From Heracleum sosnowskyi (taxonomy: Eukaryota > Streptophyta > Magnoliopsida > Apiales > Apiaceae): DNA of 64,000 bases. The translations under genes were made by a program, and so were the position numbers. Positions 20,327 through 32,334 of the stretch are shown here, in pieces (the stretch's first letter is position 1; every line of letters begins with the position of its first letter). The notes beneath the pieces are model-generated. The model was not told where the DNA came from, made no database searches, and saw nothing but the letters and a program-made list of their open reading frames with translations. The DNA lies in contig CM061237.1 in NCBI GenBank assembly GCA_030848705.1, forward strand, positions 84,439,910 through 84,503,909, in the 5' to 3' direction.

Positions 20327-21276
20327 CATATATATAATGGTAATATTATTACATATTTATAACTGATTACCTTTTTTCAGCAAAAACGCATTATATGTTC
20401 TACATTTTCTAACTAAAACAACTCATCTTCTAAACATAACACATGGAAAATAAATATGTAATGATAATATTGTCATATATAATTATTAATAAATAACTAA
20501 TATAATAACTGTCTTTTTTATTTTATATGATAATATTGTCATATATAATTATTAATAAATAAATATGGAAAAATGCATTATCTGTTCTATATTACCTCTT
20601 TTTTATTTTTTCTAAGTTAAACAACTAATTTTCTAAAAATAACACGAGCAACATATATATAAAGAGGTAATATAATTTTATATTTTATAATTTAAACAAC
20701 TAATTTTTTAAAAGTAACATGGACAACATATATATAAATGTAATATAATTTTATATAATTATTAATAAGTAACTAACTGTCTTTTTAAGGACATTGTATG
20801 TTTTATATTTTTAAAGTAAAACAACTCTTATTCGAATTAAAAATAACAAGGGCAAAATATAGATATAATGACAATATTATTATATTAAACTTATAAAATC
20901 TGGGTTTAATATAATTTTTTATAACATATAATTTAAATAAGATAATTAATAAAAAAAAATAAAAGTAATACCATATGTTAGAAGAAACTTGGTACATTAT
21001 TGATCACATATTTTGTTATTTGCACTTTAGTCACATTTAGATTTTTTAAGAGCAAATAAATACAAACCGTTAAATCTATTATTTAAAAATATTTTATATT
21101 TTAATATCTAAAATACTACTAAAGATTTTGTTAACAATTTATAAAATTAAATTATTTATATTATTAGATATATAAATCCAATTTATTATATACACATATA
21201 AATATATATTAAAATTTCATAAAATAATATATAATTACAAAAATCTAAATAAAAAATAATAAAATATTAAAGGAAA
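20327..21276. repeat. AT-rich Helitron-like segment, left copy of an inverted pair
   Basis: Long stretches match, in reverse complement, the region about 30046-30990. One example is the block ACAACTAATTTTCTAAAAATAACA followed by ACATATATAT. Another is the TTTGTTATTTGCACTTTAGTCACA block near 21011-21031, which answers the TGACTAAAGTGCAAATAACA block near 30313-30332. No coding potential. Confidence 0.6.
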
Positions 21277-21288
21277 TATTATATACAC

Positions 21289-21712
21289 ATATTGAAAGTT
21301 TTGATTTCGATTTTCGGTAATTTATTCTATTCAATCTATCTATCTGTACTATATTATATAATAGCCGAAATATTGAAAGTTTTGATTTTCGATTTTCTCA
21401 CATATATAACATAACTACAAACTCTTTTAATTATACTTTAATTAGAATTTAAAAACATGACCCTTTTTTAGATTATATTTATATTTATATATATGACAAC
21501 AAAATATATTAATAATTTTGACGGTTAATAAGCTAATAAATTTTTATAAAATCTATAAGTTTTTTTAGATTTAAAGTATTAAAGTAGTACTTTTAATTAT
21601 TTTTAAAAAGTTAACATTTTCAGAAGTATTAAAATCTCACAAAAATTAAAAGTAAATTTCAAAATTAATATTAAAGTCGTTTGTGCTTTGCACGGATTAT
21701 AGGCTTGTATGT
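21289..21712 (+). repeat. Small Helitron-like element, left copy
   Basis: The sequence around ATCTATCTGTACTATATTATA at 21337-21360 through to the GTGCTTTGCACGGATTATAGG end at 21683-21703 is repeated in reverse complement at about 32335-32768. A 3' GC-rich hairpin (GTGC..GCAC) before the end and a TCTATAC-like start are typical of plant non-autonomous Helitrons. Confidence 0.55.
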
Positions 21713-23040
21713 TATTAAAAACAAAATATTAAAAGTTTTGATACATGTTTTTTGGTGCGGTACGGTACTTATCTTATTTAATTAATTATTTATTTATCCT
21801 TATTTATCTATAAAAAATATTATAAAATAATAGCATATTACTTTTTCTATTTTTTCTAACAAATTGCCTCCTTTTTAAAAAAAAATCATGGACAAATACC
21901 TTTTTCAACTAAAACATGTTGATTTTTTTTTCCCCCTACTAAAACTTCTCATTTTCCAAAAATATCACGACTAAGCCCTTACATTAAGACCTTTTTCAAT
22001 ACTTTTAATTATTCAATTTTATATAATCTAATGTATAAAACTCCTTATTTTCCAAAAATATCACGGGTAAGCCTTACATATTTATTTTAAAAACATTTTC
22101 AATGTTTTTAATTATTTTAAAATTTTACCTGTTTTAACATGCTTACTTATTTTTTTTAATAAATATAATTAATAAAATATTAAAACATAAATAATAAAAT
22201 TAAAATTATGAAAAAAAATATGTGCATGCCACGGGTGTTTTAGTACGATACGATACTCGCCTCAATTAATTATTTTACTTAATTATCCTTATTTAATTAT
22301 TTTTACTTAATTATTTTTACCTAATTATTTTATAGATTATCTAATAAAACATAGTACTAAAATATAAGTATTGAAACCAGGTTGTATTACTTAAATTTTG
22401 TTCTTTAGCCGCAAAATAGAATAAAACTATTTTAATGGATTTAATCTATTTAAGAATATTTTATAATAAAAAATGAAACACTAAAAGTTCGGTAAGTTGG
22501 TTGGTACAATTTTTTATTTCATATTTTTACCTAATTACTCTTACTTGTCTCTTAGGATATTTTATTTTAAAAAATTACTCAAACAAACACATTAATATTT
22601 ATTTTTTGGTACAATTTTTATTTTATTTAGTTAATCATGATACTTAGACTTATTTTATATACAGATCTATATTTATACACACTTGGGTATATAAATAAAA
22701 TCTTTAAATAAATTTATTTATTTTTAAAAGTAACAATTCTATTTAATTTTAAATCTATTTTAGTGACTATTAAAAAGTTATTGTAAGTAAAATAAAGTTA
22801 ACTATTCTAATTAAAATACATTTGCGATACATGTTTGATTTTATATAATTCTTTTAACTATTAATTTTTTTAGCAATTTTAACATGTCGCTATTTACTTT
22901 TTTTAACAAATAGAGTTAATAAAATATAAATAATATAAATAATAAAATAATAATTATTAAAACAATATATGGTTTTAAGATATTAATTACGTTAATATAT
23001 GTATATCTTGAATGGGATCAACTGGGCCAGAAACTTGAGA
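21713..23040. other. AT-rich intergenic sequence with Helitron-like fragments
   Basis: It contains further partial starts (AATATTAAAAGTTTTGATAC at about 21726) and one GC-rich end (TGCATGCCACGGGTGTTTTAG at about 22223), with TATCACG-GGTAAG motifs between. No coding frame and no RNA gene seen. Confidence 0.5.
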
Positions 23041-23070
23041 TTCCTTGGAAAGACAAGGGTTGGCACCGCA

Positions 23071-23192
23071 AAAGACACGTGTAAAGGAAACCGTAAAAGA
23101 CGCGTAATTTGAGCATACACACGTGTGTAAACTTAACCTTAACAGCAGTTTATAACTAGTAACCGCTGGGGTCTGACGGGGCTATATAATAA
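23071..23192 (+). promoter_or_regulatory. Proximal promoter of the SIS-like gene (two G-boxes and TATA)
   Basis: CACGTG occurs at 23076-23081 and again at 23120-23125, the second inside a perfect 12-base palindrome ACACACGTGTGT. A CGCGT coupling-element-like core lies between them at 23101-23105. A TATA box (CTATATAATA) follows at 23182-23191, about 230 bases before the ATG. Paired ACGT cores with a CGCGT element are the known layout of ABA-responsive promoters, which fits a salt- and stress-induced gene family. Responsiveness here is inferred. Confidence 0.6.
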
Positions 23193-23420
23193 TATTGTAA
23201 TCTGCATATTCAATCCTTCTTCTCATTGTTTAATTCTTCAGGTTCCACCATCGAAACCCTCTTCATTTCTTTCTTTATTATATATTAATCTTCTGTATGT
23301 ATCTATATTTTTCTCCCCTTTGTCTATATAATTTCAAGATTCAGTAATCCCATGTCTGCTATATCTCTTCTCTAGGTATCTTGAGTTGGGTGTCTCAGTT
23401 TTTTCTCCCAAGGAAAAAAA

Positions 23421-25278
23421 ATGGCAAATAATGATAAGCAAGTGGCTTCTTCTCCTTCATCAGACTATTTGAATGAAATTTTTGGTACTAAACAACACCC
23501 TGATTCTCCTGCTAGTGTTCTTGCCATTTTCTCCCCTAAATCTAAGGTATTCATTTCATTCTTCCTTTTTATTTATTAATTGGGCTAGTCTTTTTTTTCT
23601 AATTATTGAATTTTAGAATACATTTTATTAGTTTTTTGGAGCTGATTTTATTAGTGGGCTATGCTTGATATCATTTGCAGAGTTGTTGTTTATATATCGT
23701 ATATGAATTGTAGAATACATTTTTGTTAGGACTGGTTATGGTAGCTATATTTATCTTGATTCTAGTCAACATGGTTGAGTATATTCTCAATGTTAGATCT
23801 TATTAGGAAATTTATGTACATACTGAGCAGATAATGTTTTCTTTACAAGGGACCACTGCCTGAACTGTACCAAATTGTATGATGGTCCCCATTATCTAAG
23901 TCCTTGACTCCTTGTTGCCTTACTTTCTTGTGAACTTTCGAAAAATTTATAAGTGTCCGTATTTGATCTTAATGATTTTTTCTTGTGTGTCGATGCCACT
24001 TTAGTATCAGAAGCACGTACCAGAGATGAATAAGGTAGGATGCATTGACTCAAAGTTTAATTACATTAGGTTTATCCAGCTGGAATGTTAATTTATCGGA
24101 TAGATTAATCAACTCAAGTGCAGGTCCATTTTGAATATTTGAATTAATTCTCATTCGTTTTTCAGGATTCTCGGAAGAACACCACTAGTTCGGTGTTAAC
24201 AGGGAATATGCCCATGTATCAAAGTGGAAGTCAGGCCTGGAACCCTAAGCAAGGTCTGCTAAGTAACGAATCTTTCTTGTTGACGAATCTGTATTGTTTA
24301 ATACTGCTACTTATTGTTTGCTTGTTTTGAATTAATTCAGTTCTAAGGTGAAAAAAGTATTTATGCATGTTTAGGTATCTCTTTTTTAGGAATATTCTTT
24401 CTTGCATTTATTAAGTTTCTCGCGCCAATTTTATGAACATGTGAAGATCAGCAGACTATCGTGTTTAATGAATTTAACTGTTTCCAAAAGATATCCTTAT
24501 TCCTAAATCATATTCACATTATCTGCATATTCTTCTACCACAAGGTTATAATTTTAGATATGCACATTGTAAGAAAGCTGAAAATATTATTTAACTTCTG
24601 GAGGCGTTGACATTGACTTCAACATTACATGTCCTCAATTATCTTCAGCAGTTATTAATTATTTCTCAAATGTTACTTCTGTTTAAATAAGCTTTAATTA
24701 AAGTTTCTGCTTGCCGTAGCAGCGTAGCTAAGCATTCTGTTTGATAATTCTTCAATACATCCTTTTCGTGTGTAAGTTGTATGCTAACTACGGCGATATC
24801 TGAAAACAGAGAATATTCCCAAGGATAGTGAAGCCAACAAAGAAAAGAAATCAACTTTTCAGCAAAGAAGTGAACATCCATGTCCTCTGAGCTCATCTAT
24901 ATACTATGGTAGCCAAGAAGATATGTATATTAAAAGTTCAAGTGCTCAAGCTTCAAAATCATATCCTACCGTAAGTCTTCATTTTAAAGAAACCCCACCA
25001 CATCTCCTCTTTTATCAGTTTTAGATGGTCTATTAAGTCCAGGGTACAGAACCAAAATGATTAGTTTTGTTTGATGAATTAGTTCAACAAAGATGAAAAT
25101 GAAGATAATTTTAAAGGAATGAGTACTGAAGACGAAGGTGCTGCTACCATTAAATGGTGGGAAGGTATGGTTCCTAAATATGGGTTGATGTAATACCAGT
25201 ATTACTGGGATTCTGTTACAGAGGTTAATTATACTATGTATCTCAATTTGTTTTTATGCAGGGTCACTCTATTATTAG
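23421..25278 (+). CDS. SIS-like (salt-induced serine-rich) plant protein, five exons
   Basis: Exons read from splice signals: 23421-23546, 24166-24253, 24810-24970, 25083-25164 and 25262-25278, all with GT-AG introns. They total 474 bases, or 157 residues plus stop. The product starts MANNDKQVASSPSSDYLNEI, with a serine-rich N-terminus and an F-G-T-K block. It then has the family block CPLSSSIYYGSQED in exon 3 and ends WWEGSLYY*. The SSIYYG-Q-D and WW-G-SLYY ends are the hallmarks I know from the Arabidopsis SIS family (At5g02020 type), small plant-specific proteins linked to salt tolerance, biochemical role unknown. The final exon has only 17 coding bases, which is why no long ORF reveals the gene. 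A possible 30-base cassette exon lies at 24005-24034. Confidence 0.82.
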
Positions 25279-26729
25279 GAATTTCTCTTCGGAAGGCATG
25301 TGAATCTCCTCTATTTGCTAGGTATCTAAGTTTCAGCAGATCCACTTTTGTGTTTAATGCTTTGCTATTTTGTTTCAGCACTTGTAGACTTAAAAGAAAC
25401 ATAATAGATTTTGTACACAGTTCTTTATTTTCTTCCACTAATTAATATATAAATAGGAGATGGAACTGTTTATTAATGTAGTAAATTTGCTTTAGGTAGG
25501 ATCTTATATTAGTTACAGACTTACAGTTTATTTTGGAACTCACTTGAATTTGATCTCTATTTTATTTTGAATTATAGAAGAATGTACTGAAGTTGTCTCC
25601 TTTCCTTTGTTATACTGTTTGGTGTTGGTATGAGATAACTTAATCTTTGTTCACTCAGTTTTGTCTTTGTTAAAGGTTTTTGCTATATTAGTTGGCATGA
25701 AGTTAATATACAGTTTTTTTGGTCTTTTTCAACCTATTTCCTTAGGAGGATAGGAGTTATACATTACAAAATGCAATCTCTTAACAAAATGTGATCTTCT
25801 TTACTGAAAAATATAATAAAATTGTTATATTTGTTAACATGTTAATATTCTTACTTCAAGTATTAGTTCACATGCTTCACGCATAACGTGTACGTCCGTT
25901 GGGTTGATATTTTTTTCCCTGGAATCTTGCAGGAAATTCACCAAGCCTACTGTATCTTTATAGATTACCTTAAATGGATATATGGATAGTGCTCCAGTGT
26001 TTCGTAGGTGGTTGTGTGGATGGATGTCGTTTTATCGCACATTCTTCTGTTCCTACAAAGAACATGGTTTATATATACTTTCTCTGCTTTTTGCATAAGA
26101 GTAACTTAAGCCATCATATAATGTTAATCTGCTCAGTTTTCAGATGCAACTTGACAAATGTTTTATTCTCAAGTTACAAAATTAGTTCATTGTTAATAAA
26201 AGTAGCAGCAGTGTATCTTTTGGACTTGCTATGCTACAAAGGTGTAAGAATAAAATGTCAGTATATTCTGTGATGTTAAAAAATCAGTGATCAGTTTATG
26301 TTATACACCGTTTGGGAGGATTTTTATGCTGAATTTTTATGTTTGAAGAAAGTTTTGAATGTTTTCATATCTCAAAATAAAAATAAGAAAAATTTGTTCG
26401 AGAAATTAGAGTGCACTCTTAAGTAACTGCAGTCCTGTCTACTACGAAGGAACTTGAGCTAACATATATCCAACCAGATAGATGAATTTAATTATATGAA
26501 CTGCTCTATCATTTGCCAAGCAGTTCCCTGAACATAGAAAATGCAGACGAATTCAGGAGATCTAAATGGTGGCTGTATTGAATTCATTGCTTTTGCTAAT
26601 CACAAACCTTCATGTTCAGAAGGTAAACCTGATTAGCTTCGCAATGGATTGTAGCAATAGTATCCTGTCTCACCTTGTTCCTTGATAGCTCATGAATTGG
26701 TAAATTAGTTAAAAATTTCAATAATAGAG
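25279..26729. other. 3' region of the SIS-like gene and intergenic sequence
   Basis: The 3' UTR should occupy the first few hundred bases. Several AATAAA-like stretches occur but none is decisive. Sequence up to 26729 has no convincing coding frame; the last part probably holds the 3' UTR of the convergent glycosyltransferase gene. Confidence 0.45.
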
Positions 26730-28205
26730 TTAACTGATCAACCTGTGACCTTGATGTTCGTATTGACAATATTCGTGAGATTTCTTATCATCATATGAGA
26801 TGCATAGAAACAATCTTTCATAGCAAGCTGCCATTTTAGTGGCAGTGAACAGATTCAATCCCCTTTCTCTTGACAACTTCCCTTTCTGCTGTATGTTTTG
26901 CTTACCATCTTTCCAGACTTTGTAAAGTGATTCTTTCAGCGAACTTACAGTAGGCGAAAACGTATAGCCCACTTCCTCACCAACAATCACAGACCCTGTA
27001 ATGCTGGCAAACTTTGTAGCCATTACAGGCTTACCAGATAGAATTGCTTCTAACAATGTGTGATCCAAACCCTGAGCTCGGAGTGTCGGATTAACAAATA
27101 TGTCAATTGCATTATAGAAACTTGCCAGTTGAGCTTGCTCAAGTGGCCCTAGAACCAGCAAATTAGTCCCTAGATCTTTATATCTGGCACCCCATGGACC
27201 ATCTCCAGCAACCAGAACAATCACGTTGTCTCGGAATGTAGAATTTTCCAAGAAAATCTGCTTTAGAGCTTCATGCATCAAAGGGTGTCCTTTATCCTTT
27301 ACTAACCTCCCTGCAATTCCAAAAACCAGTTTCTTAGGATCTGAAATTCCTACCTTTTTCTTAAATTCATTACCCATGTCAGAATCTGGCTTAAAAATCT
27401 CTTCATCGATGCCATTGAGGATTATATGAATGCGCTCTTCTGGTATCATGTAGATCCTTCTCAATACATCTCCAGCATGATCACTGGTAGCCACATGATG
27501 AGCGTAGTTTGGAAAAAACTTAACCTCTTCAACAACCTTTGTAGTCCTTTCAGTTATTGCGTGATTCTGTGAGTCTTCAGGACTCCGTAAAAGCTCTTGT
27601 ATGATATCAGAATGTATAGTCTCATATGCAATTCCATGCCAACTTACAGCTAGGTTGCTTATATTTCTTGATCTTGTATACCTCAATCCTACACTTTCAG
27701 TGTGTATCACATCAAATGGTTTCCCAGTCAAATTTTGCTTCACAAATTGATTCCAAACAGATGCTTGATCAAGATAGCCTGCAGCGGATGGCTTCGTGAG
27801 GTGAAAAAATAAACTTTTGATCATAGGGTATTCAGGTAAAGTAGTGTTTGGAGGTGAAGTGGTGAACACATGAAGCTCATGGCCCCGTTTAGCGAGAGTG
27901 AGGTGGAGTGTTAAGGCGTGGCGTTCAAGCCCTCCAGCATGGCCTTTGATAGCCCATTTCTTGACAAAAAGGGCAATTTTGAGGAGTTTCTGCGGTGGCG
28001 TTGATGGAAAAGTAAGATGGTTCCATGCGGACGGATAGGTTAGAAGGTTAATGCTGAGTTGTTGATCATTTCCGAACATGTTTTGGACATCGAAATCGGA
28101 AGAGTAGGACCAGTAGATTAATGAAATGGATGAGAAGGTAGACAAATAAACTAGGATGTAGCACAAGTAGCGAAATCTAGTAGTTGTGGCTTGATCTTTT
28201 GCCAT
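26730..28205 (-). CDS. GT4-type glycosyltransferase, single-exon, type II membrane protein
   Basis: A 491-residue intronless frame. An N-terminal hydrophobic segment at about 12-30 follows a short basic stretch, suggesting a Golgi type II anchor. The donor-binding N-domain has GGLERHALTLHLTLAKRGHE, with HGIAYE further on. The C-domain has LNGIDEEIFKPD, FGIAGRLVKDKGHPLMHEA, GDGPWGARY and GLDHTLLEAILSGKPV, the retaining GT4 (GT-B) pattern. The first Glu of the EX7E motif is Gln here (AQGLDHTLLEA). Arabidopsis relatives I recall are At1g75420 and At1g19710, whose substrates are not established. Length and motif order look complete. It is convergent with the SIS-like gene. Confidence 0.9.
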   Translation of the reverse strand: MAKDQATTTRFRYLCYILVYLSTFSSISLIYWSYSSDFDVQNMFGNDQQLSINLLTYPSAWNHLTFPSTPPQKLLKIALFVKKWAIKGHAGGLERHALTLHLTLAKRGHELHVFTTSPPNTTLPEYPMIKSLFFHLTKPSAAGYLDQASVWNQFVKQNLTGKPFDVIHTESVGLRYTRSRNISNLAVSWHGIAYETIHSDIIQELLRSPEDSQNHAITERTTKVVEEVKFFPNYAHHVATSDHAGDVLRRIYMIPEERIHIILNGIDEEIFKPDSDMGNEFKKKVGISDPKKLVFGIAGRLVKDKGHPLMHEALKQIFLENSTFRDNVIVLVAGDGPWGARYKDLGTNLLVLGPLEQAQLASFYNAIDIFVNPTLRAQGLDHTLLEAILSGKPVMATKFASITGSVIVGEEVGYTFSPTVSSLKESLYKVWKDGKQNIQQKGKLSRERGLNLFTATKMAACYERLFLCISYDDKKSHEYCQYEHQGHRLIS

Positions 28206-28344
28206 TGATCTAGATTCCTGAAACTGAGATCTACTTAAGGTTGAAGAATGACTGGATCAGAGTTTTCAAGTGGGATCTCCAAACATTATGTAGTTCACAA
28301 TTTTCGTCCCCTGTTTCTTGGGATTGGGTGAAGTTGCACATGGA

Positions 28345-28353
28345 TTTTAAATA
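28345..28353 (-). promoter_or_regulatory. Candidate TATA box of the glycosyltransferase gene
   Basis: The minus strand reads TATTTAAAA about 140 bases upstream of the ATG at 28205, a usual distance for a plant gene with a short leader. Confidence 0.45.
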
Positions 28354-28928
28354 GGAGCACAAAATAACTTTAAAAAAAGATATTCAAGAAGCTAAACTAT
28401 TAATCCTTGCCTGGAAAACAGATTTTGTAGTTGACTTGAAGTCATAGTAAACTAGTATTTGCTTATAATTCAACTCTTTCTGATAAATAAAACAGAGGAG
28501 AGGGCACTAACTAAGCAATTGAACTATGGAGGCTCAAAGCTCTATTTTTAATTTCTCATCAAAGTTATCTTATTCTACTACCTACCTTCATAATACAATT
28601 TCATAAAGTTTAGAGAAATCTCTCTAATTCTATATCGATTGAAGAACTGTGCTAGGTACCCCAAAAATTGTTCCCAAAATGTTTACAAAATGACGTGGAT
28701 GACACACGACGTTTTTCAGTTCGTGGCGCATATTAATGCACGCAGGGTCCCATCATATTATTAGGAAAGTTACCATTATAAGTTTATTTGGGAACAATTT
28801 TTTGAAACACTTTTGGGGCCTCTAGCATTTCTGTTAATGTTAAGATTTCCCTAACTTGTAGGCTGGGGACCTTGATTTTAATTAGGCAATATTGTTCTTC
28901 AGATTTAAATAATTGGTTACAAATTTAT
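28354..28928. other. Intergenic sequence between the two minus-strand host genes
   Basis: Nothing recognisable beyond A/T-rich sequence and the 3' flank of the membrane-protein gene. Confidence 0.4.
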
Positions 28929-29480
28929 CTAGTGAGTGAAGGCATGTAACACAACACCTATGTAGATAACAAGTGCAAAAGGTGCTAATGTAACCAACGG
29001 ACCAATAGCTGAATAAGTGTACCAGTTCCAACAAGACAAAATCCCGAGCTTGATTTGAACCAAGTTCACCAACGCCAACATCAAGAAAACGCAGCCCGAC
29101 ACTGATCCAACAGCAGATGCCAAGATTCCAATTCTAAGGATCTTCAAGTTTACACGCGCCACATGTTTCACCTCCATATCATTGTTTCCATCTTTAGCAT
29201 TTCTTATGGCTAGTTTAAGGCTGGATGCAATGAGGCTGGAGAAAAGGAACGAACTAAACGAGTAGACGTGGAAAGTAACCAGATATTCTGCCATTGAGGA
29301 GCTAGCTCTGCAAGATTTGGAGTCGACGAGCGTGTAGGAGGGATCTGATGGATTGAAGGCGAGGCCGAGGAAGAGGGCTAATGTGAAGAGGGAGTTAACA
29401 TTTACAATGCCATCTAAGGCCATGATATGGATGGTGGTGTTGGTGTTGGTGTTGATCATTTGAGCTAGGAATGAAGTCAC
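28929..29480 (-). CDS. Small four-helix membrane protein (MEE60-like, tentative)
   Basis: A 183-residue intronless frame. From the second in-frame Met (29423) it reads MALDGIVNVNSLFTLALFLG, the start expected from relatives, so the first 19 residues may be 5' UTR. Four hydrophobic segments are visible, at about 30-43, 70-88, 113-138 and 155-178 of the long form. Between them lies a charged loop (N-A-K-D-G-N-N-D-M-E-V-K-H) containing an NLK-x-L-R-I-G helix start. The pattern recalls a plant family annotated as maternal effect embryo arrest 60; the molecular function is unknown. It lies head-to-tail with the glycosyltransferase gene and shows no frameshift. The family name is from memory and moderate in confidence. 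Confidence 0.7.
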   Translation of the reverse strand: MTSFLAQMINTNTNTTIHIMALDGIVNVNSLFTLALFLGLAFNPSDPSYTLVDSKSCRASSSMAEYLVTFHVYSFSSFLFSSLIASSLKLAIRNAKDGNNDMEVKHVARVNLKILRIGILASAVGSVSGCVFLMLALVNLVQIKLGILSCWNWYTYSAIGPLVTLAPFALVIYIGVVLHAFTH

Positions 29481-29906
29481 TGGAAAATCAATTCATTGAT
29501 TGGTTATCTTTAAATATTCTTTGCTTAAGTTTGTACTTGTAGAGTGGCAATGAAGGAAAAGAGAGTTGGAAATGTTGGTAAGCAATGGGGGTATTGCGGG
29601 CAAGGGATGAGACTTGGGGGTGAAGGGATAATAGGCTTGCAATTTGACATTTCAATATTGGCATGTTGTTGATTTGGATACAAATCTGTTTAGTTTTAGT
29701 CATTTGTCAATCTACTTGGCGCTGCTTTCGACCCAAGCAGTCACACATTTGAAATATTTCCTTATTTGTTTTTGAAAAATGGATCGGAGAATTGATCGAA
29801 ATTTGAAATTGGTTTTCAAATCAAATAGTGTATTAAATTTTACTATCAAGTTTGATTGTGAATCCAAAGATTAAAATTTTTATCTCACCGAATATTATTG
29901 CAAATA
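29481..29906. other. 5' flank of the membrane-protein gene
   Basis: Mixed-composition upstream sequence ending where Helitron-like DNA starts near 29907. No TATA box I would defend. Confidence 0.4.
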
Positions 29907-30045
29907 CTAGCTTAAACTCGTGCCGATCATTTTTAATAATTATTATTTTATTATTTATATTTTAATTAATTGAATTTATTAAAAATAAAAATAGGCATGT
30001 TAAAATAGGTAAACTTTTTAAAAAAATGAAAATTATTAAAAACTA

Positions 30046-30990
30046 GCTTATATTCTGTGGGATGCACGGTTTTCTTTAATATTTTATTATTTTTATTTAG
30101 ATTTTTGTAATTATATCTTTTTTGATGAAATTTTAATATATATTTATATGTGTATATAATAAATTGGATTTATATATCTAAAAATATAAGTATTTTAATT
30201 TAATAAATTGTTGATGTAGTCTTTAGTAGTATTTTAGATATTAAAATAGAAAAAAAAATTTAAATAATAAATCTAAAGGTTCGTATTTATTTGCTCTTAA
30301 AAAATCTAAGAGTGACTAAAGTGCAAATAACAAAATATGTGTCATGTAATGTGCCAAGTTTCTTTTAACGTATGTTATTATTATTATTTTTTTATTAATT
30401 ATCTTATTTAAATTGAATATTATAAAAAAATTATATTAAACATGGATTTTATAAGTTTAACATAATAATATTTTCATTATTTCTATATTTTACCCGTGTT
30501 TTTTTTAATTCGAATATGAGTTGTTTCAATTAAAAAATATAAAACATGCAATGTCCTTAAAAAAATAGTTATTTACTTATCAATAATTATATAAAATTAT
30601 ATTACATTTATATATATATGTTGTCTGTGTTACTTTTAGAAAATTAGTTGTTTAAATTAGAAAATAAAAAATTATATTACCTTTCTATATATATGTTGCT
30701 TGTGTTACTTTAAAAAAAATTAGTTCTTTAAGTTGGAAAAAATAAAAAAGGTTATGTGTTTAGCTGAAAAGGGTAAGTGGTTATTTATTAATAATTATAT
30801 ATAACAATATTATCATTAAATATTTATTTTGCATGTGTTATATTTAGAACATTAGTTGTTTTAGTTAGAAAATTTAAAACATATAATGTGTTTTAGCTGG
30901 AAAAGGTAATCAGTTATAAATATATAATAATATTACTATTTTATATATATGTTACCTATTTTATTTTTATAAGATGAGTTGTTTCAGTTA
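30046..30990. repeat. Right copy of the inverted pair with 20327-21276
   Basis: Reads as the reverse complement of the left copy over most of its length, with small indels. It begins with the CTAGCTTATATTCTGTGGGA end that is missing from the truncated left copy. Confidence 0.55.
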
Positions 30991-31050
30991 GAAACATAGA
31001 TAAAATATGTAATGTATTTTACCTGAAAAAAAAGCAATTGGTTATATACA

Positions 31051-31067
31051 GGACCGACCGACCGACC
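31051..31067. repeat. (GACC)4 microsatellite
   Basis: Four tandem GACC units at an end of a Helitron-like element; the single GACC present at other copies' ends has expanded here. Confidence 0.7.
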
Positions 31068-32334
31068 GACCAAAACTTTTAATGTTTCGTTTTTAATAAT
31101 ACCAGCTTAAAACCCGTGCGATGCACAGATTGTTAATTGTTATTTTATTATTATTTTTTTAATATTTTATTAATTGTAGTTGTGCAAAAAATAAGTAGGC
31201 ATGCTAAAATAGCTAAACACTTTTAATTAATTAAAAACATTAAAAGAGATTTTAAAATAAATAAGTATGGGTTTGCCCGTTATATTTTTGGAAAATGAAG
31301 GGTTTTAGTAAGAAAAAATAAAAAATGTAACATATATTTAGTTTAAAAAGGTAACTGCCCGTGATATTTTTGGAAAATGAGGTTTTAAAATTTAATAATT
31401 AAAAGTATTTAAATACGTTTTAAAATAAATAAGTAAAGGGTTTCCTATGATATTTTTGGAAAAAGAATGGATTTTAGCGAGAAAAATAGAAAAAGTAAAT
31501 TGTAAAATGTAATTTCCCGTGATATATTTAGAAAATGATGGACTTTGTTAGAAACAATATATAATGTGTTTTAGCTGAAAAGATAATTAGTTATAAATAG
31601 GTATTTGATTATTTATATTTTAATATTTTTAGTAATTACATTTGTTAAGAAAAATAAGCAAATATGCTCAAATAGGTAAACTTTTAAAAAATAATTATAA
31701 TATTAAAATATGTTTAAAAATAAATAACTAAAGGTTTGTCCGTAATAGTTTTGGAAAAGGAGGGGTTTTAGTAAGAAAAAATAGAAAAACAAACATGTTT
31801 TAGTTAAAAAAGGTAATTGCCCGTGATATTTTTGGAAAATGAGAGGATTTTGTTAGAAAAAATAGGAAAATTATTGTGTTTTAGCTGAAAAAGGTAATTT
31901 GTTATAAGTATGTAATGTTATTATTTAATAATAATTTTTTATAAATAGTCATGTTAAAATAGGTTAACTTTTTTAAATAATTAAAAACATTGAAATATAT
32001 TTTAAAATAAATAAATAAGGGTTTTCCCGTAATAGTTTTGGAAAAAAAGAGATTTTAGTAAGGAAAAATAGAATATATAACTTGTTTTCTTGATAAATGT
32101 GTTAGTTGATAAACGCGTCCGTGATATTTTTGAAAAATGAGGAATTTTCCCCAAATATTTTTGGATTATGAGAAGTTTTAGTAAGAAAAAATAGAAAATA
32201 TAACATGTTAGATGTGTTAGTTGATAAAGGATTATCTGGGATATTTTTGGAAAAGAATAAGATTTGGTTATAAAAAATAGAAAAAATAATGTGTTTTATC
32301 TGAAAAAGTTAACCGGTTATAAATAGATACAAGC

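Noticed and set aside
25974..26273. 99-codon plus-strand ORF downstream of the SIS-like gene
   Set aside because: No recognisable motif, low-complexity hydrophobic sequence, likely chance in intergenic or UTR DNA.
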